Below are positions 1-9,815 of a stretch of DNA of 64,000 nucleotides, one piece after another. Below the pieces are notes generated by a model. The model worked only from the letters and a program-made list of their open reading frames with translations, made no database searches and was not told the DNA's origin. The first letter of the stretch is position 1, and each line of letters opens with the position of its first letter. The position numbers and the translations under genes are program-made. This DNA is from Chrysopilus asiliformis. Taxonomy: Eukaryota; Arthropoda; Insecta; Diptera; Rhagionidae. The DNA lies in NCBI GenBank assembly GCA_964034945.1, contig OZ035962.1, positions 35,801,943 through 35,865,942 of the forward strand, read 5' to 3'.

Positions 1-557
1 GTATTTCGTTTTCACAAAAATTTTGTTAATATTACAAATATTTTGTAAATATTACAAATATTTTGTAAATATTACAAAAACAAATCTCTCTTGTTGATAT
101 GGAATCTCTTTCTGTTTCTTGCTTAGTGTGTGTTCATAGAATTTAATATATGCAACTAATGAGCGGAAATTGTTTTAGTGTGATGACTTCAAAAATTAAG
201 AGATGCTTGTTTGTTTCTGATAGTTTCTATATTGAATATTCGTATGGAGGAAATGTTTTATGACGGCCAATATGATGCGAAATGAAAATAATTTATTTTG
301 AATTATTTTTCTTACAAAAACTTCAAACGAATGAATTCTCTCGACGAATGTTGTTGTGTTACCTCGAAAAAATACTATTCGCGTTTAGTATTTTTCGAAA
401 ATGGGAAAAAATTATCGAAATCTGAAAAAAATGGGCATAAAAAATATTTCAAAAAAGCATTCCAACTAATGTCTAAACTAAGAAATGCTTTCCAAAAACT
501 GATTTTTTGCATCAGTTTTATGAAAAATTTTTGGAATCGCCTTAAAATCGAGTTTTT

Positions 558-606
558 GTGGCGCAGTTCTACTAGTAGCACAAGTGTGGCGCAGTTCTAC
601 TAGTAG
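558..606. repeat. 28-bp tandem duplication
   Basis: The 21-bp word beginning gtggcgcagttctactag occurs at 558 and again at 586, giving two copies with a 28-bp period. It is a short local duplication and no function is implied. Confidence 0.8.
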
Positions 607-639
607 TCTAATTACCTGCTGCAGGCATTCAAACATTAA

Positions 640-1148
640 AGGGCCAAACAGATGACGGCAGCAACTGCGACTGCGGCGTCGACTGCGGCGTCGACTGCGA
701 CGTCATTTTGGGCGTCGAAAAGTCGACTGGAACACATGCATGAAACTCGACGTCGGGCAGGGTTCCAATAACAACAACTTTGACATTTCTGAATCGTGTT
801 TGCAAGATATAAAAAATGATTGTTCTGTACGACAATTTTCAAAAATTGATGTTAATTGTGTGCGCGTTTTTGCATTATTATAATGTTATTATATTGCACA
901 AAACACTTTTGACGTTCACTTATTATATATCGGTGTTGTCAGTCCTCATTTTCTCTAAAATTTTCGGTGGCACCCCCACGACGACGGCGGCGAATTTAGA
1001 GATTTTGCTAAATTTATTTTGAAGCCGAAGCCGCAGTCGCAGTTGCTGCCATCATGTAGGCTTGCCCATATGAATTCATGGTTTCTAATTTTTTTGACGT
1101 GGCAGTCGACGCGGCAGTCGCAGTTGCTGCCGTCATCTGTTTGGCCCT
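640..1148. mobile_element. PIF/Harbinger-like MITE, copy 1
   Basis: This non-autonomous element is 509 bp long. Its inverted ends start AGGGCCAAACAGATGACGG and continue through about 36 bp of GCAGCAACTGCGACTGC-type sequence. It is flanked by 3-bp TAA duplications at 637-639 and 1149-1151. A 3-bp TWA target duplication with a terminal AGGG is typical of PIF/Harbinger elements. The GC-rich subterminal blocks repeat CTGCGGCGTCGA words. There is no transposase. A second copy in the opposite orientation lies at 58743-59255 and shares the whole interior. Confidence 0.85.
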
Positions 1149-1419
1149 TAACAGCAGGGAATTGGATGCTTACAGCGGCTAATGAGACCACTAATAGAAA
1201 AGCTTGTGTATCGTAATGACGCCATGATGCAAATCAGATTTGACAAAATGTACTTCGTAATATTAACAAATTTTAGTAACTATACGAAAAAATATTGGTT
1301 AATTTTTTCGTAGTATATACAAAACTTCAGTAATATTTACGAATTTTTTTTTGTTAGGCTTAACAAAACCCATTTTGTAAATAATACAAAATTATTTCTT
1401 TCTGTGTAGGTAGACTTAA

Positions 1420-2036
1420 CCCTAATCCGCATTCGCGGTGACTTTGAGACACCGATGCAGTTTTGAGAGTGATTGTTACGAATGTTAAAAAAGTTGTTGC
1501 ATTCATGCTCCTTGACTTTGTTTTTTTAAGCCAATACTATTTAAAAACGAAAAAAAAAATTTAATTTTTTTTTACTACAACAATAATATTTCGCTTTTAT
1601 GAAATTTACCCTTAATCCACGCAGGCGGTGTCTCAAAGACACCGTAACGGTTTTACCAGCAAAGAAAGGTTATTTTGGTATCACTTTGCTTCTATTTCGC
1701 AAAATATCGGACTGTAGTAGGCGATAATAACTGTAGCACTTCCCAAAAGAGAAAACGTTGCTTCCTGTGTCCCCATTTCTAAGGTCGCGCTTTGAAGCAG
1801 ATAAGTGCAAATCCAAGAAAAATGTTTGTAACGAAAATTCTTAAAAATCAATTTTATGCTACAATTATAAAAAGTACGAATAATGTATATACAAATAAAT
1901 AAATATTATTAACTGAATTAAAAAATGCAAGCTCAAAAAAATTTTTTTTTATTAAATTATTCTATTTTTCCGGCATGGTGTCTTTCAGACACCGCCTGCG
2001 TGGATTAAGGACAAAATTAGCCTGAGCTGATTAGGG
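1420..2036. mobile_element. TTAA-flanked MITE (piggyBac-like) with stem-loop subterminal modules
   Basis: The element is 617 bp, with ends CCCTAATC...GATTAGGG, flanked by TTAA at 1416-1419 and 2037-2040. TTAA duplications and CCC-starting ends are typical of piggyBac-superfamily elements. Inside, a module is repeated at 1420-1457 and 1611-1646 and inverted at 1973-2011. Each copy carries a short palindrome of the form GGTGTCTnnnAGACACC next to a CCACGCAGGCGG word. No coding remnant was seen. Confidence 0.75.
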
Positions 2037-2040
2037 TTAA

Positions 2041-2782
2041 TAGCATTTTTAAGCGCCAAGTTTACCCCGTTTTTCCCGTGTTCCCGGTTTTGTACAACTT
2101 TCCCCTATATATTTATTTTTATTTTTTCACATTTAAAACCTATGGAGTCAAAGAACATAACTGTAAAATGATAAACAAATACTACTAAATACTTATTTGA
2201 TATTTTAACTATTTATTATAATAAATGGTTGCAAGGGCATTTTAGAAGTGGTTACAATTTATAAATGATTTAAGGCTTTCGCGGTTGCTTAATGCCATAA
2301 CTAAGGACTTTCGGTTTAACCGCGTGAATTTAAAAAAGAAGTAAAACTTACTTTTTATTTGCCGAGACGTTTCGGTTAGAGCGTGTGCTAACCATGGTCG
2401 CTCGAGGACTGACTCAAGCTTTGCTTAAAATATTGGACGGCTTCTGAAATTATAACGGTGCCTGTTGACCGTTTGTTGGCAAACTGTACTGATTGTGTCG
2501 TCCGGTTTATCGATGGACTTTAACGGTCGCAGCAATTTCAACAAAGGATTCCAAGTTTCGGATAATTGTAGGCTGTCGTCTCTATTAACCCGTTCGGTAC
2601 ATGTTTTTTTCTATGGGGGTTAAAAATACACTATATACAAATTAATGATGTTTAAGCTATTAGTATTTATTTAAAACAAAAAAAAAAATTTAAAAAAAAA
2701 TTAAAAATTTTAATTTTTTTCAAATACGTCCACTGTGGTCCAGCTTTTTACTCAAAAAATCAAAATTGGGTAACAAATGCAC
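2041..2782 (-). other. Probable 3' non-coding region of the Penelope-like element
   Basis: This lies directly downstream (minus sense) of the endonuclease end of the Penelope-like element. On the minus strand, 2393-2366 reads as a stem-loop GGTTAG-8 nt-CTAACC followed immediately by GAAACGTC. That is the stem-then-GAAACG arrangement seen near hammerhead-type motifs in Penelope-like pseudo-LTRs. The CTGANGA half expected before the stem is not intact. The rest is AT-rich with no ORF. The boundary with flanking DNA is not defined. Confidence 0.4.
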
Positions 2783-4383
2783 TTAAAGGTGCACTGAATG
2801 AGAATAGAGTGTTGAAAATAAATAAGTAATAAGTAAATTCAGATTTTTAACTGCGTTGCCATATGGCATCAAAATACCGAATGGGTTAAACGTTGGCCTG
2901 CGTTTAATTTCGATTGCTTCTCGAACTAAACGTGGATAATATCGTTTTTCTGTGGCCACGATACGTGCTTGGTCAAAACGTATACAGTGATTTTGACTAT
3001 TATCAATGGTATGTTCAGCAATAGCCGATGACTCCTTCTTGTTGTTTTTTATGGCTGAGAGGTGTTCCTGCAACCGCACCGAAATGTTCCGTTTAGTTTG
3101 TCCTACATAGAAACTGCCACAAGTGCAAGGTGCCTCATAGACACCGCAATTTTCTAAGGGTATACGATCTTTGGGAGATCTAAGGTACCCTTTGATTTTT
3201 GTAGGTGGTATTTGGAATGTTTTGATGTCTTATTGTAAAGATTTCTTAGCCGCTTGTTTCCGTTGTTTCTTGTTGTAGCCATTATTCTTCAACACCTCAT
3301 CTACATGTTTCAGTTCGGCATCCAGGTGGTTAGGATCACATATTTGATGCGCCCTGTGAATTAGAGATGAAACCACTGATCTTAAATTTGCAGGACAATG
3401 GTGCGAACTGGCATGTAGGTATTTATCCGTGTGGGTGTGTTTCCTATAAACCGTGTGTGCGAGTTTACCGTCACTTTTCCTAATGATCCGCACATCCGAT
3501 TCCATCGTGAATTTTGTCTATGGGTGAATCGAATTCAAAAGTGTTAGAAATGGGTCTAGGTATTCTCTTTTCATGATGCAAAACGTTACATCGACGTACC
3601 TTAGAAACACTTTTGGTTTTGAGGTAGCTTTCGAAAGTGCTTTCTGTTCAATGTTTTGCATCCACAGATCCGCTACGATCGGCGCAATGGGCGAGCCCAT
3701 AGCCACACCGTTTTTCTGTAGGTAGAATTCGCCATTGAACAAAAAATATCCCGTTGTTAGACAAAATTCTAAGAGTTCCAGGTAATTTTCATCTATATCT
3801 AAAGCGAGAACTCCAATTTAGCAGAGGCAGCAGCAGAGGCAGAAGCAGAACTTTAGAACACATAGCGTCTTATGTGTTGAGCTCCAATAAAGCAGCAGCA
3901 GAGGCAGCGGCAGAAGCAGAAACACATTTTAGCTCTAATCTCTAAATTTCTGCTTTCAATTTAACCTCACAAATCGTTGTTGATATTTTTTGCATATATG
4001 GACGGAAGTAAATATTTGTAATACTTGAAATGGAGGAGAAATTAATTGAATACTTAAAAAACAACAAAATATTATACGACAAATCATACCGCGGATATAA
4101 ATACGTACAACGTTTTGACAGGTTTCTGCTATTTTCGTCAGAATTCAAATTTCATTGTGGGACAGAAAGCAGATTCTGCTTCTGCCACTGCTACTGCTTC
4201 TGCCTCTGCTGCTGCCTCTGCTCAATTGGAGTTCTCCCTTAAGTCCTGGATCATATCTCTTATTACCGCAATGGAATCGGCTATGAGGGCATTAGTGAAA
4301 AGAGAGACAACATCAAAACTCACCATGATTTCATCCTCTCCAATAGTCAGATCCTTTGTCAACAATTTCTCAACTATTATTTA
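2783..4383 (-). pseudogene. Penelope-like element: reverse transcriptase + GIY-YIG endonuclease, broken
   Basis: Retrotransposon ORF on the minus strand. From 4325 downward it reads RT motif A (SFDVVSLFT), motif B (NGVAMGSP, about 3690-3710), motif C, the VYRKxTHTD segment (about 3440) and a GIY-YIG endonuclease (GVYEAPC...FYVGQT, about 3095-3145) with RLQEHLSA after it. The order RT then GIY-YIG is diagnostic of Penelope-like elements. One reading frame runs nearly throughout. It carries in-frame stops near 3515 (TAG), at 3230-3232 (TAA) and at 4381-4383. The catalytic YVDD is YVDV (Val codon at 3587-3589), so the RT is dead. The frame is split by the MITE at 3803-4239. Removing that MITE and one TAA copy leaves the frame continuous. 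The N-terminal half is missing or unrecognisable beyond 4383. Confidence 0.9.
3803..4239. mobile_element. PIF/Harbinger-like MITE inserted in the Penelope-like RT
   Basis: The element is 437 bp, with inverted ends of the type AGSGAGAACTCCAATT followed by long GCAGAGGCAGCAGCAGAGGC / GCTGCTGCCTCTGCT arms. It is flanked by TAA at 3800-3802 and 4240-4242. The 3-bp TWA duplication fits PIF/Harbinger. The CAG-rich arms give chance poly-Ala/Glu ORFs that are not genes. The host RT reads in frame across the site when the element and one TAA are removed, which fixes the ends precisely. Confidence 0.85.
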
Positions 4384-4439
4384 ACAAATTTAAATATTTT
4401 TGGATGTTCGACGACATTCGTAGGATTATCAACCAAAAA

Positions 4440-4850
4440 TAGTTAAATTAAATTTTGGAAGGAATAATCAGATGTCCGTTCAAACATTTAGCCTTGTCAT
4501 TTACGAGGAACGTAATTCGAACAAAAATCAAGTCTTTCGCTCAATCCTCTCGAAAGTTGTGGTGTTCACGAATGGACGGACGATTAAACAGGCAGACGGA
4601 TGAATGGACAGGGGGAAATCCAAATTTTTTGTCGTCTCAAACACCCCGGTGTAGTTCATTTTTGTGTCCAACGATTGGTTCGATGCGTTATGAACAGTAT
4701 ACTAAATCTGATATACTACTATATGATTTTCATATAGAATACAGTTATAACTATCAAAAGCCGTCAAAAATAAAGATATTTGTGACTAGCGCGTCACTGT
4801 CTTCTTCTGATAAAAAAATATAGTGGTAGACACCATAAAACAGTTTTTTG
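4440..4850 (-). mobile_element. Family C Helentron/DINE-like fragment
   Basis: It contains a decayed GACGGA-type microsatellite (4574-4612), the block ggtgtagttcatttttgtgt and then ccaacgattggttcgatgc. These are also present at 31890-32200, 52240-52300 and 59650-59760. The upstream part has the conserved tacgagg-aacg-aaaatcaagtc block of the DINE-like elements. The ends are degraded. Assignment is by similarity to other copies in this window. Confidence 0.55.
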
Positions 4851-4895
4851 TATGAAACCCCCTAAAAAGAAAACTTAAATCCGAATAACTCCGAG

Positions 4896-4981
4896 ATTAC
4901 ACATTTGTAGAACTAAGAGAACTATTCTACACGTAAAAAAATACATGTAGAATATTTCTCTTAGTTCTACAAATGCGTAAT
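4896..4981. repeat. Imperfect 86-nt hairpin
   Basis: The arms CATTTGTAGAACTAAGAGA and TCTCTTAGTTCTACAAATG are perfect complements. They are followed inwards by ATTCTAC/GTAGAAT and an A-rich loop. It is probably part of a decayed repeat. A pre-miRNA-like fold cannot be excluded, but nothing else supports it. Confidence 0.6.
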
Positions 4982-5044
4982 GTTTCATTAAAATCGGAGA
5001 GTAATACTTCCGTAGGTTCGTGTGACAATGTGGTGGGGTTATTT

Positions 5045-5622
5045 AAAAACATAACAAAAGCTATAATTGCCAATCTGGCAATCATTGGAGACCCGTATGG
5101 TGATATTCGTATCAAAATTCGAACAGTTGTACCAAAATTCCCCTTTGAAGTCAAACTTTCCAATAAGATTTTTTAAAATTTATTCCAATCGGATTTTGAT
5201 GTATGGGAGTTTTATGTAGAATCATATCCTAAATAACTTTTGTTCTTCCACTTTTTTGATAAGATGTACCGTTTTTGAGATATTCACAAAAAACATTTTC
5301 GTTCGTATGGGGGGTACCCCCCCTAATGGTCCATTTTTGCCCACTAACGAACTTAGCCTCACATTTTACGAAAAATGAATCTGCGCAAAATTTCAAGTCT
5401 CTAGCTCAATCCGTGCGCCCGCAATTCGCGCCACAGACGGACAGACAGACAGACGGACAGACAGACAGACAGACGGACGGACGGATATGCTAAATTCAAC
5501 TTTTTTCATCATTCTAAACACACTGGTGTAATTCATTTTTGTGTGCGATGACGAGATCTTGGCGTTACAAACGGTAAGGCAAAGTTAATATACCCTTTGG
5601 TTTCACCATACGGGTATAAAAA
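5045..5622 (-). mobile_element. Helentron/DINE-1-like element, family A copy 1
   Basis: Non-autonomous, about 575 bp. In element orientation (minus strand) the 5' end is a palindrome TATACCC-16 nt-GGGTATA. Next come a cgccaagatc block and a (GTCY)n microsatellite (here cagacggacagac, 5436-5490). After that are the gattgagctagagacttgaa block, a GGGGGGTACCCCCC palindrome and a gattttgatgtatggg block. Near the 3' end is a 7-bp hairpin (ATTGCCA-ATC-TGGCAAT), about 20 bp before a terminal run of T (A on the plus strand). The layout matches Drosophila DINE-1/INE-1. Copies lie at 15247, 21715, 32207, 55073 and 62092. The QTDRQTD-type ORFs here are only the microsatellite translated. Confidence 0.88.
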
Positions 5623-8400
5623 ACCATGTTCATAAACTGTTTATTTAAGTTTTCATTTAAGTACATTTTAGGGCTAAGCAAATAACAAAATAAACAAAAA
5701 AGGTTTTTAGAATCGAAATTAAAAATTTGAAAATTTATCATGTAGATAAAAGTTTTTTTTTTGTAAATACTTATGTGGGCAGAAATATTTATTTAGACAA
5801 AACCGAGTTTATTGAGTGAAAATATTCTTTTGGGTCGATGAAGACTATTTCAAAAAGACACTTTATTCTTAGTACCTTTTAAATGGATCCACTCGTTGGT
5901 AATAAGAACCGCAAAACACAAAAAGGTTCAAAACTATAGACACTGGAATACATTAGTGTTTGATCTATAGAAAAAGGGAACGGAAAAAAAAATATCCAGA
6001 TACATTTTCGACAACATTTCTTTTTTTATATTGTTGAATAATTCATAAAGTTTCTTCTACCTCCTATAATATTCTATGTTAACGGCCCGAAACCTATATA
6101 TGTATATGTGTATATGTTTACCGTACAAAGGAATACCGAAAAATAACAGTAATTTTTCCCTTCTGGTCATTTCTTCGAACATCTAAAATCCCTAAACCTA
6201 CCGTTGCCGCCGCCGCCGCCGCCATCAACAGCGTCATCATGCCGATTGTCCCTTCATCGAAAGATGGACCACTTCCATGTGAAAGAACCCCAAAAAAACA
6301 CTTAGTAATGATGAACATCATCAAAAAGTATTGGTCGCTTTCTGAAATATCATCAGCGGTTGGTCAGTGCAAGGTCCATCCATATCATCCTTTAAAAAGA
6401 AAAACATCAGAAAATGTAACAGATAAGCAAGCATTTATGTATCACAGATAAATAAAGAAGCACTTATGAGGGGATGGACCGAAAGCAACCGTAAGGGGTA
6501 AAGTATCAATGATTGCTTGTGATTTTGTTGAAAGTTTCATCCCATAGATGCCACAACAATGAAAGAATAGAAGCTTACAGATCTTCGTTCCCGTACCGAC
6601 TGATTTCCTCAAAAGCCTGTTTTTCCATAACGGAACTGGTTTAAGAAAATAGTATATCTTGAAATTGATGTTTCTGCAATTTTTTTCATCTAGTATGATT
6701 AAAACCAATACATTAACGTATGGACAAGGATGATCAGTAAAATTTCGCCCTCTCTACTCGAAATTGACCAAACCATCATCCGATCGGAAACTTGAATTTA
6801 ATGAAACGCAGAAAATGAAAAGCCCGAATAGCCCAATAGATACACAGGGATTATATGGACAATGGACGAAGGGCATATCTTCATTTTTAAAAAATGTCCA
6901 CAAAAATAATAAAAGCTACTCAAAATATGGAAAACAAAGTTCATTGTTAGAAAGTCAATTTCTTCTGAACGATTTATCATAGAAAGTAGTCAATTTTCTT
7001 TTCATATAAACACAATATGTAATATCTATTTATACTCGTATTTTCATCAAGACGTCATTATCAAGAATACGCTAGGAGTATTAAATGAATATGAACGATT
7101 GATGCCTTGTCCAGAGCTTACTGAAGATATGCTAATATCCCTATCGAGAGCAAGTTCTATTAATACAAAATTGTATTAATTTTTCTTAGAAATTCTCCTT
7201 TTGGTTTAGTAAATCTACCCATGATTACTTAAAGGAGATGAAAACGAATTGAATAAATAATAAACGAATTAAAATCAAACAAAAATATAGAAATCGCCAA
7301 GACCTAAAGGACGGTGAGGTATTTATTAAAATATTCCAATTTTGATTATTCTTGGATCTTCTACGTCCTACTCGTTTTGGAAACTCCCCACCATTTCCAC
7401 GTTAACTTCATTACGGTGAACTTCCATTTAGTCTCCACAATACTGCTAGGTCCGTGAAAGCCAAACAAATTATGTTATCCTTCTTATTTCTTTTCTTACA
7501 CTTTCTTATTATTCACAAATCAAGGTACACCACAAAGACAAAATAAAAAACATTTATCGTATTTATCCCTAGATTTGATGACGGTTGGACGACAAAAGAA
7601 TGTTTTATGAAAAAGGAAATGGTAAATAGACAAAGTTCTATAATTAAACTTTCTTTTTTCCAATTTTCGGTAGGCTTTGTCAACAAGTTTTCAGAGTTCT
7701 TTCTGTATTAGGGTAGCTTTCACATCGTAAAAAAGATCGAAAATGTCAAGATTTTCCTACTATTTTTACTTTTGGAACTAGCATCCACTACTCGTATAAT
7801 CGATACTTGTTTTGCATCATTTATTGGAAATTGGAATCTAGATCCGGTTTCGCCCGGCAAAAAGTATAAATACGGCAAACTCTAGGAAAACCAAATTCAA
7901 TTGGGTATAAATCAGCTCGCCTAGAGAGAGCGGTCCCTATACTTGTTTTGCGGAAAATGGTTTTAAAAATAAGGAAAACAAATTCTGGCATGTAAAATAT
8001 CTATATAAAATACTGAGCAAAAACTTTTGTTATGAAATTCTAAAAAAAATTCCCGCCATAAAAATTTAAAAAAGACATCTTGCATTACATTTTCAATAAA
8101 AAAATTGAGATGAAGAAGAAAACACATTTACCGTCAACAGAATCTGCCATCAACAGGATCTGCCATCAACAGTATCCACTGCCAAATTAAGTATTAACGT
8201 TTTAAAGTGTTTTTCATTATGAAAAAAAAAATCATTAATTTTTTTGGAAAAAAAATCGACAATCGACAATCAACAATCGACAATCGACAATTAAATAATG
8301 ATTGTTTTTTGACAATTAGATAATCTAATGACGTGCAGAAGCCTTCATCGTGATTATGGTTGGCAGTCAACAATTTTTTGTTTGACCGTCTGGACCTTAC
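5623..8400. other. AT-rich unique sequence, no gene recognised
   Basis: About 2.8 kb with only short chance ORFs. There is a (GCC)6 run at 6203-6222, which gives a meaningless poly-Ala ORF. A 15-18-bp repeat atctgccatcaacag lies at 8142-8187, and tandem aatcgac words at 8258-8300. Codon use, splice sites and protein similarity do not support an exon. Confidence 0.5.
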
Positions 8401-8528
8401 AAATGTTGTAATTCATTCATGGTTCGCAATCCGTGTAAAACTGTAGGTGCGAAGCAGGGAAGAAATTGTTATGATACCTCAATTGAGGAGGCCCAGGTTC
8501 TTCGAGAGCTGTAGCGCCGATGATGAAA
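8401..8528 (+). mobile_element. 3' end of a non-LTR retrotransposon, copy 1
   Basis: The 128-bp block runs from ttgtaattcattcatggttcgc to gagctgtagcgccgatgatga. It recurs in inverse orientation at 29350-29482 and 46558-46692, always ending in a GCGCCGA-type word plus a short GATGATGA or TAATAATAAT tail. 5'-truncated copies sharing one 3' end with a simple-repeat tail are the mark of target-primed non-LTR retrotransposons. The clade cannot be decided from this little sequence; LOA/I-like is a guess. Confidence 0.6.
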
Positions 8529-8829
8529 GTCTGGATTTAGCATGAGAAAAAGCAAATTGTTTAGCATGTCGAAACCTAGAAAGAAATGTGGCCTGGTGTA
8601 AAACATTCCCAGAATATTTAAAAAAAAGTTCGTTCATCACAAAAGTCAGGGAAAATAGGCAAGATATTTTCGAGAAGAAATTGACGTTTGTGCACATTTT
8701 ACAATATAACCCGACGAATAAAATATTTTTTTTAAATGTTATATTTACAAATATCAGAATACCCATCACGCTAGATTTTAATAACTATTAAAGTTTTTCT
8801 GGTACCCAAATTTTACAGGACTTGATATA

Positions 8830-9815
8830 GGGTAAGTCACGGATAGATGCCCCACTGGGATAGATGCCTCACTGTTAAAAACTGGTACTTAACGAAACAA
8901 AACGTAACATGTCACATTCTACATATGAAGTGTTTGCTCAATGAAACTTCAGTGCGTTGTTAAAATTCGCGAGAGTCGGGCGTGTTGCGGGATAATTGGC
9001 CATTTTTGTTTTCGAACAAGGGAAAATTCCAAAAACTTATTTTGAGCTGCACAAAAACTCTTGGAACTTTTGCTTAAAGATGTATATATTTTTTTATTTT
9101 TTATGTGTCAAATGGAGTGTTTAGTGTTTGTGAAAAAAATTTTTTTTTCTTTTTATCCACATTTAATTTATTAAATAATTGGGGCATCTATCCGGTATGA
9201 AAAGGATAGACGCCTTCTTTTTTAAAGGGAGAGTTGACCTTAGGGGCAAATTAACTCTAGGTAATAATATATACCTATTTGCTTTCCCACATTCATTGAA
9301 AATACTTATTTATTATAGGTAAACATCCTATCCTTGGATTCGAAAATGAAAAACGGCTCGTGCGTCATATTCAGAAATTAGAGGCCGTTCGATTTCCTCC
9401 CGAAAGACACTGAATTTTGTTATTTTTTTCTTTATTATTTAATTAAATTTTTTTTATATTGCAGTATGTGTATATTGGATAGACATACATATATGTATGT
9501 AAATGAATTAAAATGCATAATAAAATTTTGTTATAACTTAATAAAATGTTTTTTTTCCTCAAAGGCATCTATACCACATGCACATCTGTCATGTTGGGCG
9601 TCTATCCCATAGGTTGGGCATCTATCCCAAAAAGTAGGGACTAACAAAAACAGTTTTATCACAGTAAAAAGAAAACATAATGTAAGTTTTTTCCGGCTGA
9701 AATTTTAGATAAATGTTAAGACTAATATTTAAAAAAAAATAAAAATCGAAAATGCCTTTCTTCATTGTGAAATATGGCAAAGTCAAAATGTGGGGCATCT
9801 ATCCGTGAGTTACCC
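8830..9815 (+). mobile_element. pogo-like Tc1/mariner-superfamily element
   Basis: The element is 986 bp with inverted ends starting GGGTAASTCACGGATAGATG, flanked by TA at 8828-8829 and 9816-9817. The word GGGCATCTATCC or its complement recurs at least six times inside, as if the terminal motif were multiplied. A short transposase remnant (9318-9413) points to the pogo group. It is otherwise AT-rich filler. Confidence 0.8.
9318..9413 (+). pseudogene. pogo-type transposase remnant (CENP-B-like HTH region)
   Basis: This 31-codon piece reads GKHPILGFENEKRLVRHIQ and then KLEAVRFPPERH before a stop. The pattern G-x-P-x-L-x-x-x-E-x-x-LV-x-x-I-x-x-L-E-x-x-x-FP matches the second DNA-binding helix-turn-helix of pogo/Tigger/jerky transposases. 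It is preceded by an acceptor-like tattatag. The DDE domain is absent. It lies inside a TA-flanked element, which fits this family. The identification rests on the motif pattern, not on a search. Confidence 0.6.

Larger units (their letters stand above)
1..1406. repeat. Right part of a larger AT-rich TIR element (left end outside window)
   Basis: Positions 21-77 hold a 20-bp tandem repeat (unit attacaaatattttgtaaat). Positions 1240-1406 hold related words (taatattaacaaattt, ttttgtaaataatac). The right edge reads atttctttctgtg followed by TA. Read inwards, this CACAGAAAGAAAT edge resembles the CACTCAGAAAAAT end of the TA-flanked MITE at 39887. I infer that this is one end of a similar element whose other end lies before the window. 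The Harbinger-like MITE at 640-1148 is inserted in it. Confidence 0.3.

Noticed and set aside
2366..2393. Hammerhead ribozyme in the 2.3-kb Penelope-like 3' region
   Set aside because: The stem and GAAACG half are present, but the CTGANGA half is not. It is kept only as a structural hint, not as a ribozyme call.
3754..4384. Ala/Glu-rich and Ala/Ser-rich ORFs
   Set aside because: They translate the CAG-rich inverted arms of the Harbinger-like MITE.
6118..6324. Poly-alanine protein
   Set aside because: Produced by a (GCC)6 run. No supporting coding signal around it.
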